Shown: piece after piece, positions 8,841 through 18,756 of the stretch | Layout of the letters: every line of letters starts with the position of its first letter | Position numbering within the stretch: the first letter of the stretch is position 1 | Assembly (NCBI GenBank): GCA_900177435.1 | Contig: FXAI01000001.1 | Coordinates: 1 to 42,028, forward strand | Reading direction: 5' to 3' | Length of the DNA stretch: 42,028 nucleotides | From: Alteromonadaceae bacterium Bs31 | GTDB lineage: Bacteria; Pseudomonadota; Gammaproteobacteria; Pseudomonadales; Cellvibrionaceae | Position numbers and translations under genes: made by a program | The notes under the pieces: generated by a model | The model's database searches: none | What the model saw: the letters and a program-made list of their open reading frames with translations, nothing else | What the model was told of the DNA's origin: nothing

Positions 8841-9758
8841 TTAAGGGTTGGTTTGAATTTCGTTTAATTCCTTTAAGATAAACCGGCGGTCAAACGCCAG
8901 CATTTCTGGGCCAATGCTGGTGTTTGTCATATATAAAACCCGACGTTTGTCTAGCTGCGCCTTTTTTATTACTCCGCCATAAAATTCATTAAAAATCGCG
9001 TCTAGCGCGCCGTTTTCAAACAGTATTTTTAGCCCCGTTTCGAGGCGTTCCGCCAGACGTGGAGCCGTAGGGGATACATAAAAATAGCTTGGTAAATAGC
9101 TCACTATCGCGATGTGTTCATCGATCGTTAAATTGGGAATATTATTTTTAAAATTTTTATGTTCGGTGTATATCTCATTTAAACCACGGGGAAATAGTTG
9201 AAATCGTCGAGCCTGTAGCATTTGAAATAAATATAGATAACTTTCACCGGCAACTACATTAAATTTATCGTTTCTCAATGCCACCGTCGTAGACCATTGA
9301 TCATTAGCGCCGATAGTGAATTGCCGTAGATCCTCGATAGTTTCGACTTTGCTCAATAGGTCAACGTTATCCTCCAGAACAAAGAACAGCCGAATACTAC
9401 CAATGCCTTTTTGGATTGGGAATTTCACTCGAAGGGCTTTTCCCGTCCCGCCGGGTTTTGGAGGAGACACCATTACGTTGAGCAAGCGCCCTTCCTTTAT
9501 TTCCTTAAATTGCCGATCTCGAAACATGGTTAAATCTGAGCGTTTTAGAAGGTATGGGCCATAGCTTTCTTGGGTGACATTCAAGGCGAGTTCTAAAAGT
9601 CGATAGCTATAGTCAAAACGTTTATCGTTGTGTGTGTGAGGGCGATTGGCAACGGCAATATCGATAGCAATAGAGCATTGTGGAAGTAAACCAAGCATCG
9701 CTAGCAAGCTGATTACCAAAGGAGATAAGGGATTACGTTTTTTTGACGTTACTAGCAT
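8841..9758 (-). CDS. Periplasmic solute-binding-like protein
   Basis: 305 residues, ATG at 9758 with AGGAT just upstream. Signal peptide (LVISLLAMLGLLPQCSIA), then a mature protein resembling the type-2 periplasmic-binding fold: IEDLRQFTIGANDQWSTTVA resembles the hinge region of SBP_bac_3-like proteins, and LETGLKILFENGALDAIFNE resembles the closing helix where such proteins carry a DGT motif. No transporter or histidine-kinase gene is adjacent, so it may be an orphan sensor or binding protein. It converges on the barrel pseudogene. Ligand unknown. Confidence 0.6.
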   Translation of the reverse strand: MLVTSKKRNPLSPLVISLLAMLGLLPQCSIAIDIAVANRPHTHNDKRFDYSYRLLELALNVTQESYGPYLLKRSDLTMFRDRQFKEIKEGRLLNVMVSPPKPGGTGKALRVKFPIQKGIGSIRLFFVLEDNVDLLSKVETIEDLRQFTIGANDQWSTTVALRNDKFNVVAGESYLYLFQMLQARRFQLFPRGLNEIYTEHKNFKNNIPNLTIDEHIAIVSYLPSYFYVSPTAPRLAERLETGLKILFENGALDAIFNEFYGGVIKKAQLDKRRVLYMTNTSIGPEMLAFDRRFILKELNEIQTNP

Positions 9759-10045
9759 AAATCCTAAAAACCATTTCTTATTTCGAAATAATCTATGTCA
9801 TAGATGTCTATTAATTATAGTGGGTAAAGTGAAACATGGCGGTCATATTCCCTTATATTTATTGCCAGCTGGTAAAAAAAATACTGTTATTTGATTAAAT
9901 TTGGACTTGAAAGGTAATATCTTTTTTTCCCTTAAAAAATGACACTGGATAGAGCATATTCTTGAAGGTGCTTATGACTCTTGTAGGGGTAAACAAGCGA
10001 TGAAGCCCTTCAAAATAGCTAAGCTTACCTACCCAGAAACCCTAG

Positions 10046-10490
10046 GCACCGCTAGCTGATGCTGGCCTAAACCGTAAGGCAAACCCGAGTGTTGAGATTG
10101 TTCTTGATGCCCGTTACTCATCTGGTCGCGATAGTGATATCCAAGTATACCGCTAGCGGTAAATTTCTGGCCCCCGTGGTAACGTTCAGCAGGAATACAA
10201 GCATTGCGCCTACGTTTATTGCTGCCGTTAACGGCAGTTATGTTTTTGAACTGGAAGTAAAAGAGAACGACCCAATCACCGATGCCCACCAGGTTACCAT
10301 TGCGGTAAGCAGCATTAATCAACTGGGATCGGCTTTGGGATAGAGATTAATTCTGATGGTCGCACTCTTGGCCCGACAAAAAAGATGCTCATCACCATTA
10401 TTGAAGGTGAAGTGTACATCGATACCTTGGACTTGATTAGAGGTTCCCTAAGAATCTGGATACTCTTGGCATTTAATTTCGGTCTTTAAT
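10046..10490 (+). pseudogene. Remnant of a PKD-domain protein
   Basis: Split over two frames. The first part reads APLADAGLNRKANPSVEIVL then DARYSSGRDSDI, the usual opening of a PKD/K319-type repeat. After a frame change near 10150 it continues AVNGSYVFELEVKENDPITD and AHQVTIAV, the typical close of the same domain. A third open piece follows at about 10335-10490 (EGEVYIDTLDL). There is no start codon or signal peptide. It is a decayed piece of a surface protein, and its 3' end overlaps the end of the leftward gene 10448-11560. Confidence 0.65.
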
Positions 10491-11560
10491 ACTTTAGCTA
10501 AATGATTAACCAAAGTTTTAATCTCGAGAGCCTTGTATTCTCCCTTGACTGATATCGAGTTTGCATAAAAAATCATTGATCCTGGGCCGCGAGCGGGGTA
10601 CATATTTGTACAGCTTATTTTGGTGTCAGATGAAGATAGGATTTCAGAATTCCATTTTGTAGACAATATTACCGTGTAGGGTTCTGCGATTTCCCAAACA
10701 GCAATAGTTGAGTTGTTTAGCATTTTGGCAATATTTTCTGGTGTTTCAAAAGACGAACCTTCACTGAGTGCTCTGGTGGAAAGTCTAGCCAGTTTGAGGT
10801 TCACGTGTTTATTGCCCGCATTTTCATTGTTTAAGCCCAACTCAGTTAAAGGCCTTGGTATCTTAAATATGCTTGGTTTTTTAGCCCTTAGAGCCATTGC
10901 TGCAAGCTTTTCGTCTTTTTTTCTCTGGGCATCTACGAAAGGTGCTGCAAGAGTCGCTTGATTAGAGAATTTTATATTCACCAGCGCGATATAGGGAGCG
11001 CCATCAATTTCTGTGTGACGATAACCTTCGATAGCGGCAATATATACTTTAAGGTTCTCTAAATTCCATTCGGCGTTTGCGTAAACGCTTGAATTGCGAG
11101 AGGGATTAACCTCAAAGGGCTGATTTATCTTTTCGTCAATCTTACTGGGTTCACCGTATATACTTATAAGCTTCTGTACCCAGGGGGCAATATCAACTCT
11201 CGTGCTCACTTCATCGGCAATAATTGGAAAAGATAAATGATAGATAGGGGTATTTATTCCAGTAGTTGCAATAAAGGTAATTTGCTTTGTCTTAAAGCCC
11301 AGAATTTCTTTGGCCCTATAGGTGCAGTTGTCAACATTATCTTTTGAAAGGTACTTTACTTTTTCGCATGTTCTTTCGGAAGAGACATCGTTCAGTGTTG
11401 CTCCCCACTTAAAGCGTATGTTGTCAAATGAAAAGGACTCTTCTGTAACGGCCGAATACTCCGAGTCTGCGGAGTGTGAATACTGGGGTACAAGGAATAC
11501 AATACCTGCTGTGAATATTGTAATTGGTGAATATAGAAAAGAAGAAATGAATCTAAGCAT
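10448..11560 (-). CDS. Exported protein of unknown function
   Basis: 370 residues from the ATG at 11560-11558, chosen because GGGAG lies ten bases upstream and the product opens with a signal peptide (MLRFISSFLYS ... YSHSADSE). The open frame runs 20 codons further upstream without a better start. The mature protein is polar, with four cysteines (RTCEKV, DNCTYR, ISCTNM, IKCQEY) that could form two disulfides in the periplasm. I do not recognise the family. It is flanked by the PKD remnant and a gene-free stretch. Confidence 0.6.
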   Translation of the reverse strand: MLRFISSFLYSPITIFTAGIVFLVPQYSHSADSEYSAVTEESFSFDNIRFKWGATLNDVSSERTCEKVKYLSKDNVDNCTYRAKEILGFKTKQITFIATTGINTPIYHLSFPIIADEVSTRVDIAPWVQKLISIYGEPSKIDEKINQPFEVNPSRNSSVYANAEWNLENLKVYIAAIEGYRHTEIDGAPYIALVNIKFSNQATLAAPFVDAQRKKDEKLAAMALRAKKPSIFKIPRPLTELGLNNENAGNKHVNLKLARLSTRALSEGSSFETPENIAKMLNNSTIAVWEIAEPYTVILSTKWNSEILSSSDTKISCTNMYPARGPGSMIFYANSISVKGEYKALEIKTLVNHLAKVLKTEIKCQEYPDS

Positions 11561-11935
11561 AAAAATACAACTCCCTTTTAAAACAGCCTTTGCCCCAATT
11601 GAACGGGCTTTAGTAAGCAATGGATGCTTTTAGCCTAATTGCCAGGCATCAGCACTTTGTGGGCTTGATAGCTTAAATGATTAGAGTGTTTGCGGAAAGC
11701 GGCCGTTCGGATTAATTGCCGCGGTCGAACCTCCTACGTGCAAAGCGGGCCTTAGTATTGCTCTGGCCACTACTTGTTGACCAATATTTAGTTTATAGGG
11801 CTTAAGGCTTCCCTAATAAAGTGCTCGTTTTGCTGGAAAAACCTCACTCTTTCAGCCCTTGTGCCTTTTCAGTTAAGCAGGCTTTGCTCTCATGTTCGGG
11901 TGAACCAGAACGCGATAATTTTCGTAAGAAATTTA
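11561..11935. other. Intergenic region, 375 bases
   Basis: Divergent promoters for the genes on either side are expected here. An imperfect palindrome TAGGG...CCCTA occurs near 11795-11815. No gene was recognised. Confidence 0.35.
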
Positions 11936-12874
11936 ATGAATATCTCAAGGTTTTTAGTGGCGCTACTGGCTGTTGGCCTCGGCGCCTGCGGTGGCAGTGG
12001 TAGAGAATCCAGCAGTGCTCAACAGGTGCTTTCGCCCACTCCAGCGCAGCCTTTTACCCCCACGCTTGCTCCCACATTGGCCGAGCTGCCGCAAACGTCG
12101 GTGGAAGTCATTGCTTTTCAATGGGGCGAAGAGGCATTGCAGTGGGGTGAATTGTATCTACCCGCCAGTGCCCAGGAGCCCTGGCCAACCTTGGTAATGA
12201 TTCACGGTGGCTGCTGGCAGGCTAGTTACACGTTGAGCCTGCAGGCAGCACTGTCAAAGGCGCTGGCCGAGCGCGGTTATGCGGTATGGAATATTGAATA
12301 CCGTAGCCTGGGTTCGGGCGGTAAGTGGCCTGTTATGTTCCAGGATGTGGCCGCCGCAACAGATTATCTTGCCGAACTTTCGGAGTTTTATCCTCTCAAT
12401 ATGGACGCCATTGTGGCCATGGGGCACAGTGCAGGTGGGCATCTTGCTCTCTGGTTGGCCGGGCGCGAAAAAATTGCCGCTGATAGCGCGCTTTACTTCG
12501 AAGATTTTGTTTCCATTAAAGGTACCATCACCTTGGGTGGTATTGCCGATCTACAATCCGGTGCCTGTGCTGGTGCCGCCAGTGCAATAATCGAGAGTGC
12601 AGTCTTGAGCGAGGCGGATCTAAAGACACGCCTGACCAATACCTCACCCATTAATATGTTGCCTGTTGGCAAACCCACGGTGTTAATCAGTGGCCAGCGA
12701 GATGGTATTGTGCCGCCAGAGTTGTCGCAGGCCTATTATCTGGCTGCCCTGGCAGAGGGCGATAGTAGCGAACATATCGTGTTAGAGGGGGCTGGCCATT
12801 TCGAGCTTATCAACCCACAAGCGTTCGATCTTACAATTATTGACGAGGCGATTGAGCGGATTTCCGGTCAATAA
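11936..12874 (+). CDS. Alpha/beta-hydrolase (BD-FAE/esterase-like) lipoprotein
   Basis: 312 residues from the ATG at 11936, chosen because it directly starts a lipoprotein signal (MNISRFLVALLAVGLGAC, Cys18) followed by GGSG; an upstream ATG at 11861 would bury it. The fold is of the carboxylesterase / acetyl-hydrolase type: oxyanion motif HGG (H90), nucleophile elbow GHSAG (Ser165), acid Asp256 in SGQRDGIVPPE and His288 in GAGHFEL. All catalytic residues are present. It probably hydrolyses an ester or short peptide at the cell surface; feruloyl or acetyl esterases of polysaccharide metabolism are similar, but the substrate is not readable. A Pro/Thr-rich spacer follows the lipid anchor. Confidence 0.8.
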   Translation: MNISRFLVALLAVGLGACGGSGRESSSAQQVLSPTPAQPFTPTLAPTLAELPQTSVEVIAFQWGEEALQWGELYLPASAQEPWPTLVMIHGGCWQASYTLSLQAALSKALAERGYAVWNIEYRSLGSGGKWPVMFQDVAAATDYLAELSEFYPLNMDAIVAMGHSAGGHLALWLAGREKIAADSALYFEDFVSIKGTITLGGIADLQSGACAGAASAIIESAVLSEADLKTRLTNTSPINMLPVGKPTVLISGQRDGIVPPELSQAYYLAALAEGDSSEHIVLEGAGHFELINPQAFDLTIIDEAIERISGQ

Positions 12875-13195
12875 TAAAAGCCTTGGGGGCGGATTGGACC
12901 CTTGCGGAGAGGGTGGATTAAATGTGGCGAGTGCTTATAGAGGTGTTAAGGCTTGCTTAAGATGTGGTATAGAGGCTGCTCGTGCAGTGCTTGGTGAATG
13001 TTTCTAGTTTTGCCAAAACTTTTTCTTCGCGGTACGGTTTAAGGCACTTTGGGTTGGTTTTTAAAGGTAAGCACTGGCTAAAGCTTGCACCCTTCCAGAA
13101 ATTGTTGATGATCGTCGGGCGCTTGTGTGGATGGGCCATTGTGTACTAGGAGCATAAGTTCGCCTTACGCACCTGCTTATCACCGGTTGTGGTGC
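12875..13195. other. Convergent gap, about 320 bases
   Basis: It lies between the 3' ends of the hydrolase and SOUL genes. No strong hairpin with a T-run and no gene was recognised. Confidence 0.35.
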
Positions 13196-13828
13196 TCACA
13201 AGGGCGCGTTAACACTGTATTGCACCATAACTTCGTTGCGGCGCATAAAAGGTGGGGTTGCAGGGTGATTATAACGCGCAAGTTCCGGCGCACCCTGAGG
13301 AGAGAGGTCCCACTGTTCCAACCAGGCAAGAAGCGCTGCGGTTTTCTGTGCGACTTTTTGTTCGTCTGCAATACCAGAAAAGCGTATTACCCCATATTTT
13401 CTTTCAGGAATTTCACGCAGCTCCACTCTGGGGTTGTTGGGTTGCGGCAGAGTTTCTATGCTGTGGTTGGACGGCATAACAAAATGCACACGCCAGTGCC
13501 CATCTTCATGTGCCAGCGATACGGGTGCGGTCATATCTACCGCCTCCGATTCCGTTTGCATGGTCACCGGCACGGTCATGGCTATTTTCCTGCTTCCGGA
13601 GCTCGGCGTGGTATTGTTTCCAAAAATGTAATCGGCAATTAAACGGAAACCAGCGCTAGAGGCTTGGCTCATGGCGCCTATGACGCGAGCCTCCGCCACA
13701 ATTATTGGCGAGTATTCTCTCAACTCAAAGACATCGTGTTTTTTTAAAACCCTGTATTTCGGCTCTTCCGCTGCCATAATACTCACCGACAAAAATAGTG
13801 TGGAGAAACACACAAGTACTTTTTTCAT
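13196..13828 (-). CDS. SOUL-family haem-binding-like protein
   Basis: 210 residues with a signal peptide (VLVCFSTLFLSVSIMAAEE). The core matches the SOUL/HBP family: ELREYSPIIVAEA, FRLIADYIFGNN, IAMTVPVTMQ, VDMTAPVSL, WRVHFVMPS, and the closing PPFMRRNEVMVQYS. Eukaryotic members bind haem or porphyrins; bacterial exported members are mostly uncharacterised. Length is normal for the family. It is a single gene with no operon partner. Confidence 0.88.
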   Translation of the reverse strand: MKKVLVCFSTLFLSVSIMAAEEPKYRVLKKHDVFELREYSPIIVAEARVIGAMSQASSAGFRLIADYIFGNNTTPSSGSRKIAMTVPVTMQTESEAVDMTAPVSLAHEDGHWRVHFVMPSNHSIETLPQPNNPRVELREIPERKYGVIRFSGIADEQKVAQKTAALLAWLEQWDLSPQGAPELARYNHPATPPFMRRNEVMVQYSVNAPL

Positions 13829-14618
13829 TAATCAGACCCCACTGAAAAGTCCAATGGTTGGTGAAATTCATACGAACCGTAGGCACTTTGGGATTAGGCG
13901 GCTAGTGTAATAGCTTGTTTCTGAGTGCCATTTTCAGAGGAGTATCGCGACGGCCATCGACAAGGCCAATCATTTCAGTTTAGGCACTGCGATAGCACAA
14001 CACTATGCGCTTGTAATTTACTCACCGGAATGTTTCTGCAAGTCGATACTATAGACGTCACAGAGTAGATTCCCTCTATCGTCTGAGAGAAAGTGTCGGC
14101 CACTAAACGCAATGGAAACCTGATACTCTTTTCCCGAGGGAATGGATGATGATCGTATCAATGCGCCCCGGCGCATGGTGTTGTGAAAATAGCAACCACA
14201 AAATATTAAGACTTCAGTTACAGCAACATTTGGTTAAAATCTATACCAGGATAAGCACTACCTAGGCTAGGTGCTGCAATGCAAGGGCTTTGGCGGTTTA
14301 TGGCCAATAGCATGTGAGGGAATGTGGTTTGAGTGTGAGCTCAGCGCAGGCTTTTCTGCAAGAAAATGGGGTGCTTATATTTTCCATTGCCCAATATTTC
14401 TCCCTAAAAATGTAGCTCTTGAGCGGTATCAAACCACCATCACAAAGTTGAATGCGTATTAAAAAAGGCGCATTAATCATTGGTTTTTGTTGTTCGGTCT
14501 TCCTGTGGTTCAGTAAGCATTCACATTCATAGCCTTATTATAGTCACCCTCTCAGCGGAGCTACCAAAGCCTGCTCCAAGAAGCACTTTATTATTATTCG
14601 AATAAGCAAGGATATAAT
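13829..14618. other. 790-base gap, mostly non-coding
   Basis: Apart from a short minus-strand frame at 14018-14176, nothing codes convincingly. An imperfect palindrome (AGCAC...TGCT around CCTAGGCTAGG) lies near 14254-14275. The promoter of the large lipoprotein gene should be in the last 150 bases. Confidence 0.35.
14018..14176 (-). CDS. Short possible gene or gene remnant
   Basis: 52 codons from ATG at 14176; the frame is open about 18 codons further upstream (VLIFCGCYFHNT) without an ATG. The product (SGKEYQVSIAFSGRHFLSDD) has protein-like composition, but I recognise no family and see no ribosome site. It may be the 3' part of a lost gene. Confidence 0.25.
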   Translation of the reverse strand: MRRGALIRSSSIPSGKEYQVSIAFSGRHFLSDDRGNLLCDVYSIDLQKHSGE

Positions 14619-17291
14619 ATGAACAGATTTAAAATGGCTGTGTGCGTATTCTGTTTCTCTGCAGGTCTTTTTGCTTGTGGTGGGGGAGGGGGTTCAGGCA
14701 AAGCAAGTACACCTGACTCTACTACACCGAACCCAACGAGCGGTGGTAATGAACCACCCACAAGCTACCAGCCACCTTCTGCTCCTCTTAACGAAAGCCA
14801 ATGTACCAGTAACGATGATTATCAATGGCTAAATAATGCTTGTACCTTGGCGGGAAACTCCATGGTTGAAAACATAGAGCTGATCAACTTTTTACCCGAA
14901 GCCGATCGCAGAGCACTCATTAACTGGCTAACGTCCATCGATAAGCGAGCCAATCTCGAAGAGATGATGCCGGAAATATTCGGTTCACCCGACACTTCTG
15001 AAATTGCAGGGCCTGTTGTACTCGACAAAAGTTTGCTGATGAAAAAGCATACAAAGACAAACTTCATCGAAACCAACAATGGCCTGTTAGTGATTGGCGA
15101 GCTTGGTGTGAAAAACAGAACCTATCAGCAGTCTCAGCAAGTGGAAACTTCTGGCCTTACCGATTTCCAGTTTGATGCCAGTATTACTCTAGAAGATGGT
15201 ATAGCATCGGTTAAACTGTATAACCAGGAAATTTACCACTTTAGCTTTATAGACTCCCTTGCCATTAAAGCGCATATTGGCGCAAATAAAACACAGAATA
15301 GTGCTGAAACCGATGCGAAAATAGTTGTGATGACTACGTTTGAAAACTATCCAACCGCGTTAATACGTTCAAATGCCTTTTTACCCGCCGTTAGCACAGC
15401 CATCAGACCAGACCTTTCCAGCAAAACTGCTTTACAAGATACATTGGAACTCTCTGATGATTTTATTGACTCACAAGTTTCATTTGCCGATACCGATTCC
15501 AGTAATGTACTGGCTCGTATAAGCGTGGAGGGAGAGACAACACCGTTTTTCACTAGAAGAAATAATATCGAAGAAATATATCTTGATAATAATAAGGCAA
15601 ATAAGCTTGTACTTAGTGATGAATATGAAGCGAATGCCCAAGTAGTGCTGCGCTCTTTAAGTTTGGATAACTTTCCATTGTACACAGGTCCGGACATTCT
15701 TTTTTTTAATGGAACCTACTCCACGGAAAGCGAAGGTGAGCCACAAAACAACCGTTACCAATTAGCGCTTAACTTTAGTGCCGATGCAGATTACAACGTA
15801 GTGCGCGTGGACGCTCAGGAAAACCCTTTTTCTACCATAGAAGAACTTAAGTACCGCATAGGGAAAATGCGCAGCAGTGGTGAACGCGCCTTATATTCAG
15901 AAGCGTCCTGGCGTGCCTTCCCAGGGCTGAGCCGAGTAATTTCAACAATACTGCTTTTGGCTGCAGATGGCCCCACATTGGTGGGCCAGATAAGCGAGAA
16001 TCCAGAGTTGCGAGACCAGCTACTTACCCTTGCCAGCCCATTGTACTATTCCAGCGATACCTTGCCGAGCCCGACACAAATACAAGAGACCTTAAGCTGG
16101 CAAAACGATCTGGCTTATTTGTTGAATAATGCCCTGGATAATATCGACAAAGACATCGTCACAGACGCGCTTACGCCAGCGGACTATGTAAGCGAGCTGG
16201 ATCGATGGCTTACAGCCCTGCCCAACGATATCTTTTACAGTGATTTGTCCCTCAGTTTACGCGAGATATTTTTAGAGCTGGATACATCCATGTTAGCACT
16301 CTACTCAGAGCAACTAGTCGATAGCTATGTTGCACTTGCCTACCATAAGTTACTTTTCAACGAGGCCTTACCCAGTACGGGCGATCTAAAAGCCGCCATA
16401 GCAGCAGCCGGAGCAGACTATGCCACCCCCTTAAAAAACGAGTTGATATCTCTAGGCTCTCCGCTACTAGAAAACGGACAATGGAAAATAAATGAGCAAA
16501 CGAAGCTCGCTCTAAGTAATGCTCCAGTAATTCTCACTCCAGAAAACAAAGTACTTGTGGAACAACACGACGACTTGGTGACAACTTACAATATTGCCAA
16601 TGCAAAAAATAAAATATTTGATATCTATCGAGAATACAGTGAAGTGGGTAACTACCTTCGCCAGAAAATCAGCAGCCTCGAAGCGATCGACAGCTTTGTT
16701 GGCGATGACGCGAGTAAGATGGAAAACGAAGCTGCTTTTAACCTCGGCAAGAAAATATTAGCAGCTCAGGCCTATACAGAAAACTGGGACGCCACCGTAT
16801 TCCAGGACTTTGCCAAAGTGAAAACGTTTTTCTATCCCAGATTCCTATCCGTAAAGCCGGCATGTGACGCAGTATCTCTGGTGGAGTGGGTTAAATGCGC
16901 TGGCACCTACAGCAGTGTTTTCGAACGATATTCAAACATAGCCGAAAAGGGCTATCTTGCGAGCTATAACGGCACAAAGCCCTATGTAAAAAACGCAGCC
17001 ATATTTGCAGAGATGGACATCATCTTGGCGGATATAAATAACTTACAAGGCTCTATGATACATCCTCTTTCGCTGTATCTCGACTACATCGACGCGCTTG
17101 AAGCAGGTGTGTGGATGAGCTGTAGTGGTGATCAGATCGAGAGCAACCTAACACTTACCCGGCAGAAACTCGAAAATTTTTACAGCATGGTTAAGGCCGA
17201 TAACAAGCCGAGTTTTATTTCAGATAGTTATGACGAACAAAAAGCTGTACGCGATGAAATTGAAGAGCTGTTAAACCTCTGCCCAGGCTAA
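14619..17291 (+). CDS. Large lipoprotein of unknown function
   Basis: 890 residues, ATG preceded by AAGGA. The lipobox LFAC (Cys20) is followed by six Gly and a Ser/Thr/Pro-rich spacer to about residue 60, the typical surface-lipoprotein layout of this genome. The body is rich in alpha-helix, with Cys-containing patches near the start (SQCTSNDDYQWLNNACTL) and end (PACDAVSLVEWVKCAGTY, WMSCSGDQ, LLNLCPG) that may form disulfides. No enzyme motif, repeat or transmembrane segment was recognised. The gene is alone, and its 3' end abuts a decayed lysozyme gene. Confidence 0.75.
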   Translation: MNRFKMAVCVFCFSAGLFACGGGGGSGKASTPDSTTPNPTSGGNEPPTSYQPPSAPLNESQCTSNDDYQWLNNACTLAGNSMVENIELINFLPEADRRALINWLTSIDKRANLEEMMPEIFGSPDTSEIAGPVVLDKSLLMKKHTKTNFIETNNGLLVIGELGVKNRTYQQSQQVETSGLTDFQFDASITLEDGIASVKLYNQEIYHFSFIDSLAIKAHIGANKTQNSAETDAKIVVMTTFENYPTALIRSNAFLPAVSTAIRPDLSSKTALQDTLELSDDFIDSQVSFADTDSSNVLARISVEGETTPFFTRRNNIEEIYLDNNKANKLVLSDEYEANAQVVLRSLSLDNFPLYTGPDILFFNGTYSTESEGEPQNNRYQLALNFSADADYNVVRVDAQENPFSTIEELKYRIGKMRSSGERALYSEASWRAFPGLSRVISTILLLAADGPTLVGQISENPELRDQLLTLASPLYYSSDTLPSPTQIQETLSWQNDLAYLLNNALDNIDKDIVTDALTPADYVSELDRWLTALPNDIFYSDLSLSLREIFLELDTSMLALYSEQLVDSYVALAYHKLLFNEALPSTGDLKAAIAAAGADYATPLKNELISLGSPLLENGQWKINEQTKLALSNAPVILTPENKVLVEQHDDLVTTYNIANAKNKIFDIYREYSEVGNYLRQKISSLEAIDSFVGDDASKMENEAAFNLGKKILAAQAYTENWDATVFQDFAKVKTFFYPRFLSVKPACDAVSLVEWVKCAGTYSSVFERYSNIAEKGYLASYNGTKPYVKNAAIFAEMDIILADINNLQGSMIHPLSLYLDYIDALEAGVWMSCSGDQIESNLTLTRQKLENFYSMVKADNKPSFISDSYDEQKAVRDEIEELLNLCPG

Positions 17292-17311
17292 TATCTTTAA
17301 GATATCCGGGC

Positions 17312-17878
17312 GGATAGCATTAGAAAAAACTGGAAGAATACGAGGGGCGTTACGATAATATATACTTGAATATCAAAGATAAGCTCACCATCGGTGCAGG
17401 ATATTTAGTGACCAATAAAAAGTACGGTGGGCTTCTTAACCTTGCGTAGCGTAAAAAATACGCTGCCATCCTCCTTGGCAACGCTTAAGAAAAAGCACGA
17501 CGAGTACGGAGTGTTAGACAAGAAAAAGAAAAATAAAATGCCAGTTGGTAGAAATCGCACACCAGTTCGGCAATGAAAGATAGCGACATTAATACTCAGC
17601 GAAACAAACACCTTACCAATTTATATATATACAGCTTTCGGGTAGGTATACAAAAGCCAAGGACTTTGATGCTATGCCCGAGAGTTTACAGAAAGCCCTG
17701 TTCGATAGGATATTTAAGCTGGGCCAAACCAGGCTACGCAGCACCTTTACCAGGTTTAATGAGGCCGTCAAGAAGAGAATAGGATGAGCCGGCCACGCAA
17801 TGTAACCTGCCGGACGTGAATGCCGCACGCAATAATTGTGTAATGGGCTTGTTTAAAGAAGCCTATAAGGCAAACTAA
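17312..17878 (+). pseudogene. Decayed T4-type lysozyme (GH24-like)
   Basis: Fragments in changing frames are collinear with the phage-lysozyme family. LEEYEGRYDNIYLNIKDKL then TIGAGYLV contains the catalytic Glu-Gly motif and the TxGxGH-like region, with Tyr in place of His. Further on come DFDAMPESLQKALFDRIFKL and TRLRSTFTRFNEAVKKRI, the C-terminal helices, and finally RPDVNAARNNCVMGLFKEAY, the usual closing helix. At least two frameshifts and the lack of a start codon make it a pseudogene. Peptidoglycan cleavage was the likely ancestral role, in a phage, in autolysis or as an antibacterial toxin. Confidence 0.65.
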
Positions 17879-17909
17879 AAATCCGTAACAATCACGCCAC
17901 AGGTACCAA

Positions 17910-18391
17910 AGCCATGAAAAGCGTGAATAAACAATCATATTTTCGTTCCCACGGGGCAGTTGCAAGCGTTTAAACTGTATTCGCGGTGTAAATTGCTTGT
18001 TAGCAGTAGCAGCACGTACCTCTGCACACGAGTCGATAAAAAAACATACCCCAATTATCAAAGAGTACGAGTTTACCTGCCTGCCAGGCCAAGCTGTTCC
18101 TGGCTTGGGGGCGAGTAAATGGAGAACTGGGAAGATACACTGGCAGAGGCGGAACCCTTTCTGCAAGTATTTAACTTAAGTAGGAATACCGTCGAGCTGG
18201 CTCTGGCTGGCGATTTGGTCGTGAATTACCTGGTTATGGCGCGTGGTGATTTCGATAAAAACGGCTACGAAGACCTTTTGCTGCGTCTTGACTGGTATAA
18301 ATAAGCACAGCGTTTGGCAACGGCTTCTACCGAATTATGCTGAGCCACTCACCAGCGGATACGTATCGCAAAATTGCATGGAATAAGTAAA
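17910..18391 (+). pseudogene. Decayed gene downstream of the lysozyme remnant
   Basis: Protein-like segments run on in shifting frames: about 18119-18304 (EPFLQVFNLSRNTVEL ... ARGDFDKNGYEDLLLRLDWY) and then, one frame over, SAFGNGFYRIMLSHSPADTY and RKIAWNK to a stop near 18390. GDFDKNGYEDLLL resembles an FG-GAP/calcium-loop motif. No intact start. Because it follows a lysozyme directly, it may be the remnant of a partner or immunity gene, but that is only positional inference. Confidence 0.4.
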
Positions 18392-18471
18392 TACTCCTTG
18401 GCTAACTATTCCCCTATGACATTGTATATAGAATGAATGGCTAACAAAATCTTTGTCTACTAAATCGGGTT

Positions 18472-18560
18472 ATTTTCCCCGGCCTCTGTCCTCAGTTTAT
18501 AAGAGAAATTCACCGTAAGCGAACGCTTAGGTCTGTATAACTTTTCCGCACGCGTGCGCT
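18472..18560 (-). pseudogene. Possible trace of a higA antitoxin gene
   Basis: One minus-strand frame reads KRSLTVNFSYKLRTEAG. Aligned without gaps to the intact HigA at 28549-28917 (KRSLTLKMIWKLHEGLG), 8 of 17 positions match, including KRSLT and KL. The stretch is too short to be sure. Confidence 0.25.
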
Positions 18561-18756
18561 TGTCAAAAACTAATTCCATAATACGATGTACGAGATTTTA
18601 ATGATTCAGCCGTCGTAGGGGGTTAGTACGTACGGAGTGTGTAGTAAATGTTTCGAGGATGAAATGTTTTGTTACAGTGAAGCGCGTGTTGTTTCGGTAG
18701 GATTCTAGCGCAGTAAAAAACCTGTTGTTCTTAATGTTATCTCATACGGAGTGTAG

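Noticed and set aside
13127-13642. 171-codon plus-strand frame
   Set aside because: Antisense to the SOUL gene, whose family match is clear.
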